A DNA stretch of 64,000 nt from Kineococcus xinjiangensis. Its GTDB lineage: Bacteria > Actinomycetota > Actinomycetes > Actinomycetales > Kineococcaceae. Each line of letters opens with the position of its first letter. Position 1 is the first letter of the stretch. The position numbers and the translations under genes were made by a program. This document shows, one piece after another, positions 50,342 through 59,237 of the stretch. A model generated the notes under the pieces. It was not told where the DNA came from. It did not search any database and saw only the letters and a list, made by a program, of their open reading frames with translations. The stretch spans positions 186,001 through 250,000 of the forward strand of contig NZ_PTJD01000002.1 in the NCBI RefSeq assembly GCF_002934625.1, written 5' to 3'.

Positions 50342-52017
50342 AGACGGCAACGTTCACCGGCCCTTCGAAGGTGGCCACCGCGGCCGCGCCGGGTGGCGCG
50401 ACGCTGCGGCGCCGGGAGCTCCTGAAGGGCGCAGGCGTCGGGGCCCTGCTGGCGGGTAACGTCCCCACCGCTACCGCCCGAGCCGCCACTCCTAGCGTCG
50501 CGGCCATCGGCGAGGGTGTGCTGACGGTGACGCCCACCGACCGGCAGTACCCCGACCTGATAACGCCGTTCAACCAGCGTTGGGTCGGCTCCCCCGACGC
50601 GGTCCGCATGCCCACCTCCACCGACCAGGTCGTCGGCATCGTTCAGGACGCCGTGCGGCGCAACAAGCGCGTCGCCGTGCGCGGCGGTGGCCACGGCTAC
50701 GAGGACTGGATCTACAACCCGGAGGTGCAGGTCGTCATCGACATGGGGCACCTGCGCAAGGTGACTTACGACCCGAAGCGGCGCGCCTTCGCCGTGGAAG
50801 CCGGCGCGAACCTCATCGAGGTCTACAACGCCCTCTACGAAGGCTACGGGGTGACCGTGCCGGCAGGGGTCTGCTCACTCGTCGGTGTCGGCGGCCACGT
50901 CAGCGGCGGCGGGTACGGGATGCTGTCTCGCAAGCTGGGCCTCATCGTCGACTACCTGCAGGCGGTGGAGGTCGTCGTCGTCGACGCCCACGGGAGGGCC
51001 CGGAGCGTCATCGCGAGCCGTGACCCGCTCGATCCCGCCCACGACCTGTGGTGGGCACACTGCGGCGGCGGTGGCGGCAACTTCGGAGTGATCACCCGCT
51101 ACTGGTTCGCCGACCCCGGGGCCAGCGGCTCCGATCCGACCCGGCTCCTGCCGGCCCCACCCGCGGAAGTTCTCATCCTCAACCCCACCTGGGACTGGAA
51201 GGGCATCACCCGCGAGGGCTTCACCGCTCTGCTGGACACCTACGGCGCCTGGCACGAGCAGCACTCCTCCCCCTCCAGCCCCTACAGCGGCCTGTGCTCC
51301 TGGCTGTTCCTCAACCACCGCTCCTCCGGTTCGATCGGCGCGCTGATCCAGATGGACGCCACCGGGGAGGATGCCGAGCAGTTGGCCACCCAGTTCCTGG
51401 ATCAGCTCGATCAGGCTCTCGGCATCAAGCGCAAGGACAGCGTGCTGCGGCTGCCGTGGTTGAAGGCCACCAGGCACATGGGCTCCAGCAGCCCGCTGCA
51501 GACCAGCCCCACCTACCGCGGGGAGCACAAGTCCGCCTACATGCGCAGGAACTTCCCCCGCCGGCACATCGACGCCGCCTGGCGGCACCTGACCCGGGAG
51601 GACTACGCCAACCCCCTGGGCATGATGGTCATCACCTCCTACGGCGGCGCCATCAACGCCGTGGACCCTGGCGCCACTGCCGTCGCCCAGCGCGACGCCA
51701 TCCTCAAGCTCCTTTACCAGACCTACTGGACCAGTCCCCAGGACGACAGCTCCAACGTCGCATGGCTGCGGGAGTTCTACTCCGACGTCTACGCGGAGAC
51801 CGGTGGCGTGCCCGTTCCCGACGATGTCACCGATGGGTGCTACGTCAACTACCCCGACGGCGACATCAGCGACCCCGGGCTCAACACCTCCGGCGTCGCC
51901 TGGCACACGCTGTACTACAAGGACAACTACCCGCGGCTGCAGCAGGTCAAGGCGCGTTGGGACCCGCGCAACTTCTTCCACCACCACCAGTCCATCCGCC
52001 TTCCCGGAGCACAGTGA
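50338..52017 (+). CDS. Tat-exported FAD-linked oxidase with BBE domain
   Basis: A 559-residue flavoprotein of the berberine-bridge/PCMH family. A twin-arginine leader (LRRRELLKGAGVGALLAGN) predicts export. The FAD domain has VRGGGHGYEDW with His119 and GVCSLVGVGGHVSGGGYG with Cys179, the pair that attaches FAD bicovalently in oxidases such as GOOX and AknOx. The C-terminal BBE segment ends DPRNFFHHHQSI. It probably oxidises a secondary alcohol of the cyclitol or a derived lactol outside the membrane. ATGA overlap with the cyclase gene. Confidence 0.88.
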   Translation: MKTATFTGPSKVATAAAPGGATLRRRELLKGAGVGALLAGNVPTATARAATPSVAAIGEGVLTVTPTDRQYPDLITPFNQRWVGSPDAVRMPTSTDQVVGIVQDAVRRNKRVAVRGGGHGYEDWIYNPEVQVVIDMGHLRKVTYDPKRRAFAVEAGANLIEVYNALYEGYGVTVPAGVCSLVGVGGHVSGGGYGMLSRKLGLIVDYLQAVEVVVVDAHGRARSVIASRDPLDPAHDLWWAHCGGGGGNFGVITRYWFADPGASGSDPTRLLPAPPAEVLILNPTWDWKGITREGFTALLDTYGAWHEQHSSPSSPYSGLCSWLFLNHRSSGSIGALIQMDATGEDAEQLATQFLDQLDQALGIKRKDSVLRLPWLKATRHMGSSSPLQTSPTYRGEHKSAYMRRNFPRRHIDAAWRHLTREDYANPLGMMVITSYGGAINAVDPGATAVAQRDAILKLLYQTYWTSPQDDSSNVAWLREFYSDVYAETGGVPVPDDVTDGCYVNYPDGDISDPGLNTSGVAWHTLYYKDNYPRLQQVKARWDPRNFFHHHQSIRLPGAQ

Positions 52018-53177
52018 TGCACCCGCAGACCAGCGGCAGCCGACTGCCCACCTTGACCTCGCTGCGCTTCCTCGCAGCCTTGGCGGTCTTCGTGACACAC
52101 ATCGCGGTGGCACGCCTGTTCCTCGACGCCTCCATCAGCGACGGGCTCGCCCGGTACCTCAGCAGGCTCGGGTACGCGGGAGTGTCCTTCTTCTTCATCC
52201 TCTCCGGCTTCGTGCTGATGTGGTCCACGCGCCCCGGTGACACCCCTACCGCCTTCTACCGTCGTCGCCTGGCCAAGATCTATCCCAACCACGTCGCGAC
52301 GTGGCTGGCAGGGCTAGTGCTCATGGCGGTGACCGGTGCGACCCTCACTTGGGGTGCGGCCCTGCCAAGCCTCTTCCTGCTGCAGAGCTGGTCACCCGAC
52401 CTCACCGTGCTGAGCGGCACCAACGGACCGAGCTGGTCGCTGGCCTGCGAGCTCCTCTTCTACCTCTCCTTCCCTCTCCTCGCCCCGATCCTGCTGCGCA
52501 TCCCCCGTCGGCGGCTGGTAGCCAGTGCAGCGGGGATCACCGCGGTGATCGTCCTCATCCCGGTTTTCGCGCAGCTCCTGCCCGAGCAGCCGCTCTCTCC
52601 GTTCCAGCCGGTGTCCTGGGCGCGCAACTGGTTCGTGTACTTCCTTCCGCTCTCGCGGCTGCCCGAGTTCGCCCTCGGCATGGTGATGGCCCGCATCCTG
52701 CGCGACGGACTCTGGCCGGGGATGCCCGTTCGGTGGGCACTGGCGCTCGTCGCTGGCGGCTACGTCCTGCAGGTCTGGCTGCCCGACGCCTACGGACTCG
52801 TCGCTCCCACCACAGCGCCCCTCGCGCTGCTCATCACCGCCTACGCGCACCGCGATGTCACCGGCGCGCGCACCTTCCTCACCAGGAAGGAGCTGGTCTG
52901 GCTCGGGGAGGTGTCGTTCGCGTTTTACATGGTTCATTTCCTCGTCCTGCAGTACGGACCCATCGGTCTCGCGACCCGCGCGAGCGGGGACGTCGCACGC
53001 GCCACGCCCACCGCGGTCACCCTCATCCTCATCTCCCTGCTCGTCACCCTGGTCGCGGGAGCACTGCTGCACCGCTTCATCGAAGTGCCCTGCATGAAGC
53101 GCTTCGGGCGCAGCCGCACACCGCAGACGAGCACCACGCCCGGGCCGGCCGTCGCAGCAGCGACCCAGGAGGTCTGA
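52017..53177 (+). CDS. membrane acyltransferase 3 family protein
   Basis: A 386-residue integral protein with about ten hydrophobic segments. LTSLRFLAALAVFVTHIAV opens with the catalytic-type His, then FFFILSGFVLMWSTR and PSWSLACELLFYLSFP, the standard acyltransferase-3 blocks. Such enzymes O-acylate sugars or antibiotics using cytoplasmic acyl-CoA. ATG at 52017 shares one base with the stop of the oxidase gene (TGATG). It suggests that the cyclitol product is acylated. Confidence 0.87.
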   Translation: MHPQTSGSRLPTLTSLRFLAALAVFVTHIAVARLFLDASISDGLARYLSRLGYAGVSFFFILSGFVLMWSTRPGDTPTAFYRRRLAKIYPNHVATWLAGLVLMAVTGATLTWGAALPSLFLLQSWSPDLTVLSGTNGPSWSLACELLFYLSFPLLAPILLRIPRRRLVASAAGITAVIVLIPVFAQLLPEQPLSPFQPVSWARNWFVYFLPLSRLPEFALGMVMARILRDGLWPGMPVRWALALVAGGYVLQVWLPDAYGLVAPTTAPLALLITAYAHRDVTGARTFLTRKELVWLGEVSFAFYMVHFLVLQYGPIGLATRASGDVARATPTAVTLILISLLVTLVAGALLHRFIEVPCMKRFGRSRTPQTSTTPGPAVAAATQEV

Positions 53178-53178
53178 G

Positions 53179-53613
53179 GTGACCTACAACAGCGACCTCA
53201 TCGACGAGTTCCGAAGCTGCAGAGGACGGACTCGGGACTTCCGCGAGACGCCCCTGCTGCTGCTGACCACGCAGGGACGGGTCAGCGGCCACCAGCGCAC
53301 CACACCTCTGGTCTACCTGCCCGACCACGACGACTTCATCGTCTTCGCCCTCAACGGGGGAGCTCCTGAAGACCCCCAGTGGTACCTCAACCTGCGCGCT
53401 TCCGGCACAGGAGCGGTCGAGACGGGTGAGCGCACGGTCCACGTGCGAGCATCGACCGTCGAGGGCAGTGAGGCGGAGGCCCTGTGGAACCGTCAGATCG
53501 AGCGGGTGCCGCAGTTCGCCGACTTCCGCGCCAAGACCACACGCGCTGTCCCGGTGGTTCGCCTGCGCCCGTCGGGACCCGGACGGCCCCAGGCAGGGAG
53601 TGACCCGTCGTGA
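53179..53613 (+). CDS. deazaflavin (F420)-dependent nitroreductase family protein
   Basis: A 144-residue split-barrel protein of the DDN family. LLLLTTQGRVSGHQRTTPLVY and FIVFALNGGAPEDPQWYLNLRA are the family core, the second containing the cofactor-binding area. GTG at 53179 follows AGGAGG by six bases. Family members reduce enones or nitro groups with F420H2. In this operon it could reduce an enone formed by dehydration of the cyclitol; that is inference. Confidence 0.85.
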   Translation: MTYNSDLIDEFRSCRGRTRDFRETPLLLLTTQGRVSGHQRTTPLVYLPDHDDFIVFALNGGAPEDPQWYLNLRASGTGAVETGERTVHVRASTVEGSEAEALWNRQIERVPQFADFRAKTTRAVPVVRLRPSGPGRPQAGSDPS

Positions 53614-54296
53614 TCGACCTCGTCGGAGGAGTCCCCCACTGCATCGGTGAGGTCCAGGCGCTGCTGTTCGACATGGACGGCACCCTGCTGGACTCGGACG
53701 CCTGCATCACCCGCGCTTGGAGCGACTTCGCCGCGCGACGAGCTCTTCCGGTGGCCGACGTGCTCAGCCTGGTTCCAGGACGCACTGCCGCCGAGATCGT
53801 CTCCGCCTTCCTCCCCGACGCGGACGACGTTCGCCGCGAGGTGGCTCACCTGCAGACCTTCCAACTCAGGCACCTGGAGGGCATCGTGGCGGTCAGAGGC
53901 GCGCTGGAACTGCTGTCGCGGCTGGATGGGCTGCCCTGGGCGGTGGTGACCTCCGCACCTCGGGAGGTAGCGCGCCTTCGCCTGCGCGCAGCCGGGCTGC
54001 CGGCAGCACCGCTGCTGCTCGCCGACGAGGACGTGCAGCGCAGCAAACCGGATCCTGAGGGGTTCCTCGCCGCGGCGGCCGCCTTGGGTACCGACATCGG
54101 GCGATGCGTGGTGTTCGAGGACTCCGCCGCCGGCCTGCGAGCCGCCCACGCCTCAGGCGCACAGGTGGTCGCCCTGGCCCCTTCCGCGCCCGTCCCGGAC
54201 GGCGTGGGCCTCACGGTGCGCGACCTGCGAGAGGTGCGCGTGCGCCGCGACGGCCAGGGGCATGCCGTGGACCTGCTGAGGGTGCAGGGGCCGTGA
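53610..54296 (+). CDS. HAD-superfamily phosphatase (beta-phosphoglucomutase-like)
   Basis: A 228-residue HAD hydrolase of the IA class. Nucleophile and acid Asp lie in LLFDMDGTLLDSDA, the motif II Ser/Thr in WAVVTSAPREV, the Lys in SKPDPEGF and the acidic pair in VVFEDSAAG. The GTG start overlaps the previous stop (GTGA). It would remove a phosphate put on by the ROK kinase encoded next, as AcbJ-like phosphatases are proposed to do in acarbose-type pathways. Confidence 0.85.
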   Translation: MIDLVGGVPHCIGEVQALLFDMDGTLLDSDACITRAWSDFAARRALPVADVLSLVPGRTAAEIVSAFLPDADDVRREVAHLQTFQLRHLEGIVAVRGALELLSRLDGLPWAVVTSAPREVARLRLRAAGLPAAPLLLADEDVQRSKPDPEGFLAAAAALGTDIGRCVVFEDSAAGLRAAHASGAQVVALAPSAPVPDGVGLTVRDLREVRVRRDGQGHAVDLLRVQGP

Positions 54297-55282
54297 GTCG
54301 CGTCGTGGCCGTCGACGTCGGCGGAACGTGGTTCCGGGTCGGCTCCTCCTGCAAGGACATCGGCGCATCGACCGTGCAGCGCGTGCGCTCGCCCAGCCTG
54401 CTCAACAACCCCGGGGAGTCCGTCGAATCCCTCATGGCGACGCTGCTGTCGATGCTCGACACCGCTGCTCCGTTGGGGGCGGAGGTCTCGATCTCGCTGG
54501 GCGCGGCACTCGATGAGTCCACTGGCACGGTGTACGGCTCCGCTCCATTGTGGGGTGACTACACCGGCGCCTTCCCACTGCGGGAGGAGCTGCGACGTCG
54601 CCGACCCGATGTGTCCTGGCAGGTGTTCAACGACCTCACCTGCGGACTGGCTGACTTCAGCGCCCGCGCTGGTGGTCAGGGTGCACGCCGGATCGGGTAC
54701 CTGACGGTCAGCAGCGGCATCGCCTACCGCTCGGCCGACCTGACTCGGCGCGAGATCGAGGTCGACGCTTCGGGCCTGCAAGGGGAGATCGGGCACACTA
54801 CCGCCCCACCGGTGCAGGACCCGCTCCTGGCGGGAACGCCCCTCCCCTGCGACTGCGGTGGTCACGGCCACGTCGCGTCCTGCGCTTCGGGGCCGGGGAT
54901 GGCGCGCATGGCACGGGCCCTCGACCTGCCCTGCGCCGAGCGGTTCCCCGACGGCTTCACCGACGAGCTGCGGGAGCGTCGTCACGGTGCCCGCTCTCTG
55001 CTGCGGGAGGCCGTGAGACCCGTCGCCCACGTCCTGCGCACGATCTGGCAGATCAGCCCGCACACCGATGTCATCGGCGTGGGCGGAGGCGTCGCCGAGA
55101 ACCTCGGCACCTTCTACGAACAGGAACTCACCCGACAGATCTGCGAGCAGCGATCCTACGCGGACCGCTGGCTCACTCCCGAGTTGATCTCGCGGCGGTT
55201 GCGGATCGCTCGCCCCGGCGAGGCGGACTGCCTTCGCGGCGCACTGCTCATGGCAGAGGGCTACCTCAGCGTCACCAAGTGA
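54293..55282 (+). CDS. ROK-family sugar/cyclitol kinase
   Basis: A 329-residue kinase. The phosphate-binding loop reads VVAVDVGGTWFRVG, the catalytic Asp is in FNDLTCGLADF, and the zinc site is a variant (CDCGGHGHVASCASG). The last nucleotide contact is VIGVGGGVAENLG. C7-cyclitol kinases ValC and AcbM belong to this family, and with the cyclase in the same operon a 2-epi-5-epi-valiolone kinase is the best guess. GTGA overlap with the phosphatase gene. Confidence 0.85.
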   Translation: MSRVVAVDVGGTWFRVGSSCKDIGASTVQRVRSPSLLNNPGESVESLMATLLSMLDTAAPLGAEVSISLGAALDESTGTVYGSAPLWGDYTGAFPLREELRRRRPDVSWQVFNDLTCGLADFSARAGGQGARRIGYLTVSSGIAYRSADLTRREIEVDASGLQGEIGHTTAPPVQDPLLAGTPLPCDCGGHGHVASCASGPGMARMARALDLPCAERFPDGFTDELRERRHGARSLLREAVRPVAHVLRTIWQISPHTDVIGVGGGVAENLGTFYEQELTRQICEQRSYADRWLTPELISRRLRIARPGEADCLRGALLMAEGYLSVTK

Positions 55283-55347
55283 CATGCAGCGGGAGCGGAG
55301 ATCTCGCGCGGCAAGGACAGCGACAACACTGATTCGGAGGACGAACT

Positions 55348-56514
55348 GTGCAACGACACCGCGCGATCGTGCGGCGTGGAGACACCTGCGCACTGCAGCA
55401 CGTGCCCACGCCCACGCCTGGGCCGGGGGAAGTCGTGATCGCCGCGGAGATGGTCAGCCTCTGCGGCACAGACATCCAGATCCTCCGAGGGATGCGTGAT
55501 GACCCGTCCCCGATCGTCGGGCACGAAGGACTGGCCCGCGTCGCCGCGGTCGGGGAGGGGGTCGAGAACCTCGCCATCGGGCAGCGGGTGATGGTCAACC
55601 CCACCGCGCCGGATGACCCCTCCTTCCTCCTCGGTCACAACGTGGAGGGGCTCTTCCAGGAGCGCACGCTCCTTCCGGCCAGCGCCGTCACTGCCGGACA
55701 GATCGTGAGTGTCGGCGCACATCGGGATCCGAAGACGACGACGGGGAACGGGACGGACACCGTCTCCAGCACCGAGGCGGACCTGGATGCCGGGCTCGGC
55801 ACACTGGTGGAGCCACTGGCCGTCGTGCGCTACGCACTGGCCTGTCTCACGCGGCAGCAGGTCACGCACCTGGTGGTCCTCGGTGGCGGGCTCATCGGCC
55901 TGCTCGCCGCCCTGGTGGCCAGGCGCACCTTCGGCCCGGCCATGTCGATCACGGTGGTCCACCACAACGACGACGTCCGGGCATGGGCGCAGCGGGCTCT
56001 GGGCCCTGGACTGCACCACGTCGACGACCGCGACGCCGACACGCACCTGCAGCACGCAGTCGATGCTCCGTGCGCCGTCCTGGCGGCCGGCTACCGCGAC
56101 GCCACCGTCACGAGCATCGACACGGCGGCCACCCTCCTTCGCGATCGGCTGCGCGCCGTGCACGCCGTCGGAGGCGTCGCGGCCGGCGATCGCAGCGCGG
56201 TGTTCCCCTCCCTCGACCTCGCCGCCGCACGGGCAGCCAACACCGGTGCTCCCTGGCCACCTCGGGTCAGCGAAGAGATCCCCAAGGGCGCTGCCACGCC
56301 GGTTCACTTCACGGGAAATCGCGGAGTGAGCAACGACATGCTGCAAGCTGCCTTCGACGAACTGCGCCGACACGGCGCAGACTACGCCCGACTGTTGACG
56401 CATCGCGTCGGCATGGCCGAGGGCGTGGCGCTCATCAACACGATCTGCCGTGACAAGCAGCGCGTCGTCAACGGCTCCCCCGTCATCCGCCTCGTGGTGG
56501 ACCTGCACCGATGA
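55348..56514 (+). CDS. zinc-type medium-chain dehydrogenase, probable cyclitol dehydrogenase
   Basis: A 388-residue MDR protein. MVSLCGTDIQILRG and PIVGHEGLARV hold the first zinc ligands (Cys, His-Glu). VVLGGGLIGLLAALVARR is the NAD(P) fold. The structural four-Cys zinc loop is absent, and around residues 120-150 there is a Thr/Asp-rich insert. The C-terminal part (VHFTGNRGVSNDMLQAAFDEL) is like inositol or sorbitol dehydrogenases. GTG at 55348 has GGAGG seven bases upstream, after a 65-bp gap. AcbL in acarbose synthesis is a comparable enzyme. Confidence 0.8.
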   Translation: MQRHRAIVRRGDTCALQHVPTPTPGPGEVVIAAEMVSLCGTDIQILRGMRDDPSPIVGHEGLARVAAVGEGVENLAIGQRVMVNPTAPDDPSFLLGHNVEGLFQERTLLPASAVTAGQIVSVGAHRDPKTTTGNGTDTVSSTEADLDAGLGTLVEPLAVVRYALACLTRQQVTHLVVLGGGLIGLLAALVARRTFGPAMSITVVHHNDDVRAWAQRALGPGLHHVDDRDADTHLQHAVDAPCAVLAAGYRDATVTSIDTAATLLRDRLRAVHAVGGVAAGDRSAVFPSLDLAAARAANTGAPWPPRVSEEIPKGAATPVHFTGNRGVSNDMLQAAFDELRRHGADYARLLTHRVGMAEGVALINTICRDKQRVVNGSPVIRLVVDLHR

Positions 56515-57782
56515 CCCTCCCACGTCACGAGGAGCACACCTCCCGACCGCTGCGTGCCACGGCCTCGAACAGCCGCACGGGCGCTGCCGACCCCACTACT
56601 CCGGAGCGCGGCGCCGCGACATCCGCCCTGACCCGCGATCGAGTCACCCTGTCGCTGTACGCCTCGCTCGGAATCCTGGGCTACCTCCTCACCGGCATGG
56701 GCGCCATCCTGATCCCCCTGCAGGAGCAGCTGCACGTCGAGCGCGCCGCGGTGGCCTTCTATCCGACCACCTTCGCCGCTTCGCTCCTCGTCGTCGGGCT
56801 CGCCGGCGAGCGGCTCACCGCACGCTGGGGACACCAGCTGGTGCTGCGCACGGCCGTGCTCTCGATGGCCGGCGGGGCGGGCCTGCTCACCACTTCCTCC
56901 TGGCCACTCACCCTCACCGGTGCGCTGCTCTTGGGGGCCGGAGGTGCCCTCACCGTCCAGATCGTCCCCGCCGGACTGCACGTGCACCACGGCAAGCGGG
57001 CACCTGCGGCACTCGCCGAAGCCAGCGCCCTGAGCAGCTTCGCCTCCCTGCTGGCCCCGCTGGCCGTTGCCACTGCCATCGCCACCGGAGTCGGCTGGCA
57101 GGCCGGCTACCTCGTCGTCCTGCCACTCGCGCTGCTGCTCATCGGGGTCGCCAAGGTTCCCTGGAAGCCCTCATCTGCGCCGAGCAGCCCACCGGACGAG
57201 CATCCGCCGCTGCCCGCTGCCGGGTCGCTCCTCCAGCGCTGCATCGACGTCCTGCTCGCCATCGGCATCGAGTTCTGCCTGATGCTCTGGTCCGCCGACG
57301 CCTTCACCCAGTGGCACCACGTCAGCGCTGCCCAGGCTCCGGCTCTCGCCGCCCTTTTCGTCCTGGGCATGGCCATCACCCGCGCGGCCGCCACCCCCCT
57401 CACCGCGAGATGCTCTCCCAGGGCCGTCATGCTCGGCGCGTGCGCCACCGCCTCTCTCGGCTTCCTGCTCTTCTGGGCAGCCCCCGCCCTCGTCCTCAGT
57501 GCCGTGGGGTTGTTCCTGGCAGGGCTGGGAGTGGCGTTGCTGTACCCATTGGCCCTCGCCCGTGTCGTGCAGGCATCACCAGAGGCCCCTGACCACGCCG
57601 CTGCCCGGGCGGCCCTGGCATCCGGACTGGCAATCGGCCTGGCCCCGCTCACACTGGCAGTCATCGGCGATCAGATCGGCCAGCGCGTGGGGTACCTCCT
57701 GGTACCAGCCCTCTTGGCAGCGCTGGCACTTCGCACCGCCCGAGACTCGGCGCAACATCACGTCCAGGACTCCGCTCGCTGA
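56511..57782 (+). CDS. MFS transporter, probable exporter of the cyclitol product
   Basis: A 423-residue major facilitator with twelve hydrophobic segments after a 45-residue polar leader. The loop between helices 2 and 3 reads GERLTARWGHQLVLR, a weak form of the family motif A. The centre has a Pro/Ser-rich cytoplasmic loop (SSAPSSPPDEHPPLP). ATGA overlap with the dehydrogenase gene makes it the last gene of the operon. Export of the final metabolite is inferred from position. Confidence 0.85.
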   Translation: MTLPRHEEHTSRPLRATASNSRTGAADPTTPERGAATSALTRDRVTLSLYASLGILGYLLTGMGAILIPLQEQLHVERAAVAFYPTTFAASLLVVGLAGERLTARWGHQLVLRTAVLSMAGGAGLLTTSSWPLTLTGALLLGAGGALTVQIVPAGLHVHHGKRAPAALAEASALSSFASLLAPLAVATAIATGVGWQAGYLVVLPLALLLIGVAKVPWKPSSAPSSPPDEHPPLPAAGSLLQRCIDVLLAIGIEFCLMLWSADAFTQWHHVSAAQAPALAALFVLGMAITRAAATPLTARCSPRAVMLGACATASLGFLLFWAAPALVLSAVGLFLAGLGVALLYPLALARVVQASPEAPDHAAARAALASGLAIGLAPLTLAVIGDQIGQRVGYLLVPALLAALALRTARDSAQHHVQDSAR

Positions 57783-58337
57783 GCGTCGGATCTGGTTCGC
57801 GCACCGGGCGGGGTCAGGCAGCCGACGCCGCGGCGGGCGTGGCTGGGCTTGCTGTGGCGGGTGGGGTCATCCACGACGGAGGTGCTGTCGCCTCCCTGGC
57901 ACACCCGCGACCATGCCTTCCGGTCGGCCCCGAAGCCCGACGACAGTCCCGGCCGGCGCAGGCACGCTGACGGTGGAGGTGGAGGTGGAGACGGTGTGCC
58001 CGATCGACGCGCGTGAGAACGGCGATCTTCCAGTGGCCCCAGGCCGGCTGGCCCCCGTCGAGGAACCACTTCGAACTGCACCCCAGGGATGACCGGACGA
58101 GGTCCGGAGCGGCTCATGACGGCTTCGGCCACGAGGTGCCTCGGGCACCAGGCAGGCCACTGATCGCGACTCAGCACCCCGGGACTGCCTCGGACACCTG
58201 CTGGCTCCCGTCCTTCGACGCGTTCCGCCGGTGCATCGGCCGCGGATGGTGATCCGTGAGCCGTCCAGATGGGTGAGGGGGTTCGCAACGGACCGGAGGG
58301 GCCCGGCGGCGGGGCCGGCACTGCCTAGGCTCGGCGC
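57783..58337. other. non-coding right edge of the accessory island
   Basis: A 555-bp region with many broken frames. It holds a short GGAGGT-type tandem (around 57974-57995) but no gene, tRNA or clear insertion-sequence end. TAGGCT at 58326-58331 is a minus-10 box six bases before the next GTG. Confidence 0.45.
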
Positions 58338-59126
58338 GTGACGGGAACCACCCTGGCGTCGCTGGGCCTGCTGACCATCGTGCTGCTCGTCCTCGCCGCG
58401 TTCCTCGCGGGCTGGGTGGACGCCGTCGTCGGCGGTGGCGGGCTCGTGCAGCTGCCGGCGCTGCTGCTGGTGCCCGGCATCGACCCGCTGCAGGCGCTGG
58501 CCACGAACAAGCTCGCCGGTGCGATGGGCACGGCCACCAGTTCCGTGACGTACTACCGCCGGGTCCACCCGAACCTGCGCACGGCCCTGCCCACGGCGCT
58601 CGTCGCCGCGCTGGGCGCCGCCGGTGGGGCGTTGTCGGCCGCGGCCGTGCCCGAGGGCGTGCTCGAACCCGTCATCCTCGTCGCCCTCGTGGTCGTGGCC
58701 GCGTACACGCTGCTGCGGCCCGACCTGGGCGGCGCCACGGTGCTGCGCTTCAGCGGGCACCGGCACACCGTCGTGGCGGCGCTGACGGGTGCGGTCATCG
58801 GCTACTACGACGGCATCGCGGGGCCGGGGACCGGCGCGTTCCTCGTCTTCGCCCTCGTCGGGCTGCTGGGCTACGCGTTCCTGGAGGCCAGCGCCACCGC
58901 GAAGATCATCAACCTGGCGACGAACGTCGGGGCCCTCCTCGTCTTCGCCGCGCACGGTGCGGTGCTGTGGGAGCTCGGGCTGGTCATGGGCTGCGCGAAC
59001 CTCCTCGGCGGCTACCTCGGGGCGCGCACCGCCGTCTCCGCCGGCAGCCGGTTCGTGCGCGTCGTGTTCCTCGCGGTGGTGAGCGTCCTCATCGTGCGGC
59101 TCGGCTGGCAGGTGCTGCAGGGCTGA
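58338..59126 (+). CDS. TauE/SafE (TSUP) family permease
   Basis: A 262-residue transporter of the sulfite/sulfonate exporter family with about eight membrane segments. FLAGWVDAVVGGGGLVQLPAL in the first half and IGYYDGIAGPGTGAFLVFALV in the second are the two family repeats, preceded by ATNKLAGAMGTATS. The GTG has a minus-10 box six bases upstream and no Shine-Dalgarno, so the mRNA is probably leaderless. The substrate is likely a small anion, but not determined. Confidence 0.9.
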   Translation: MTGTTLASLGLLTIVLLVLAAFLAGWVDAVVGGGGLVQLPALLLVPGIDPLQALATNKLAGAMGTATSSVTYYRRVHPNLRTALPTALVAALGAAGGALSAAAVPEGVLEPVILVALVVVAAYTLLRPDLGGATVLRFSGHRHTVVAALTGAVIGYYDGIAGPGTGAFLVFALVGLLGYAFLEASATAKIINLATNVGALLVFAAHGAVLWELGLVMGCANLLGGYLGARTAVSAGSRFVRVVFLAVVSVLIVRLGWQVLQG

Positions 59127-59237
59127 CACCCCTGCTGCACCGAGCGCCGCGTGCTGGCACTGTGGACGGGGGCCGCAGCGCAGCGGCCCCCGTCGTGGCG
59201 GGGCCGCCACGGGGACCGGTCGAGCGAGGAGCCGGAC

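Noticed and set aside
57783-58337. Possible transposase remnant at the right edge of the island
   Set aside because: No frame gives a recognisable transposase block and no inverted terminal repeats or target duplication were seen.
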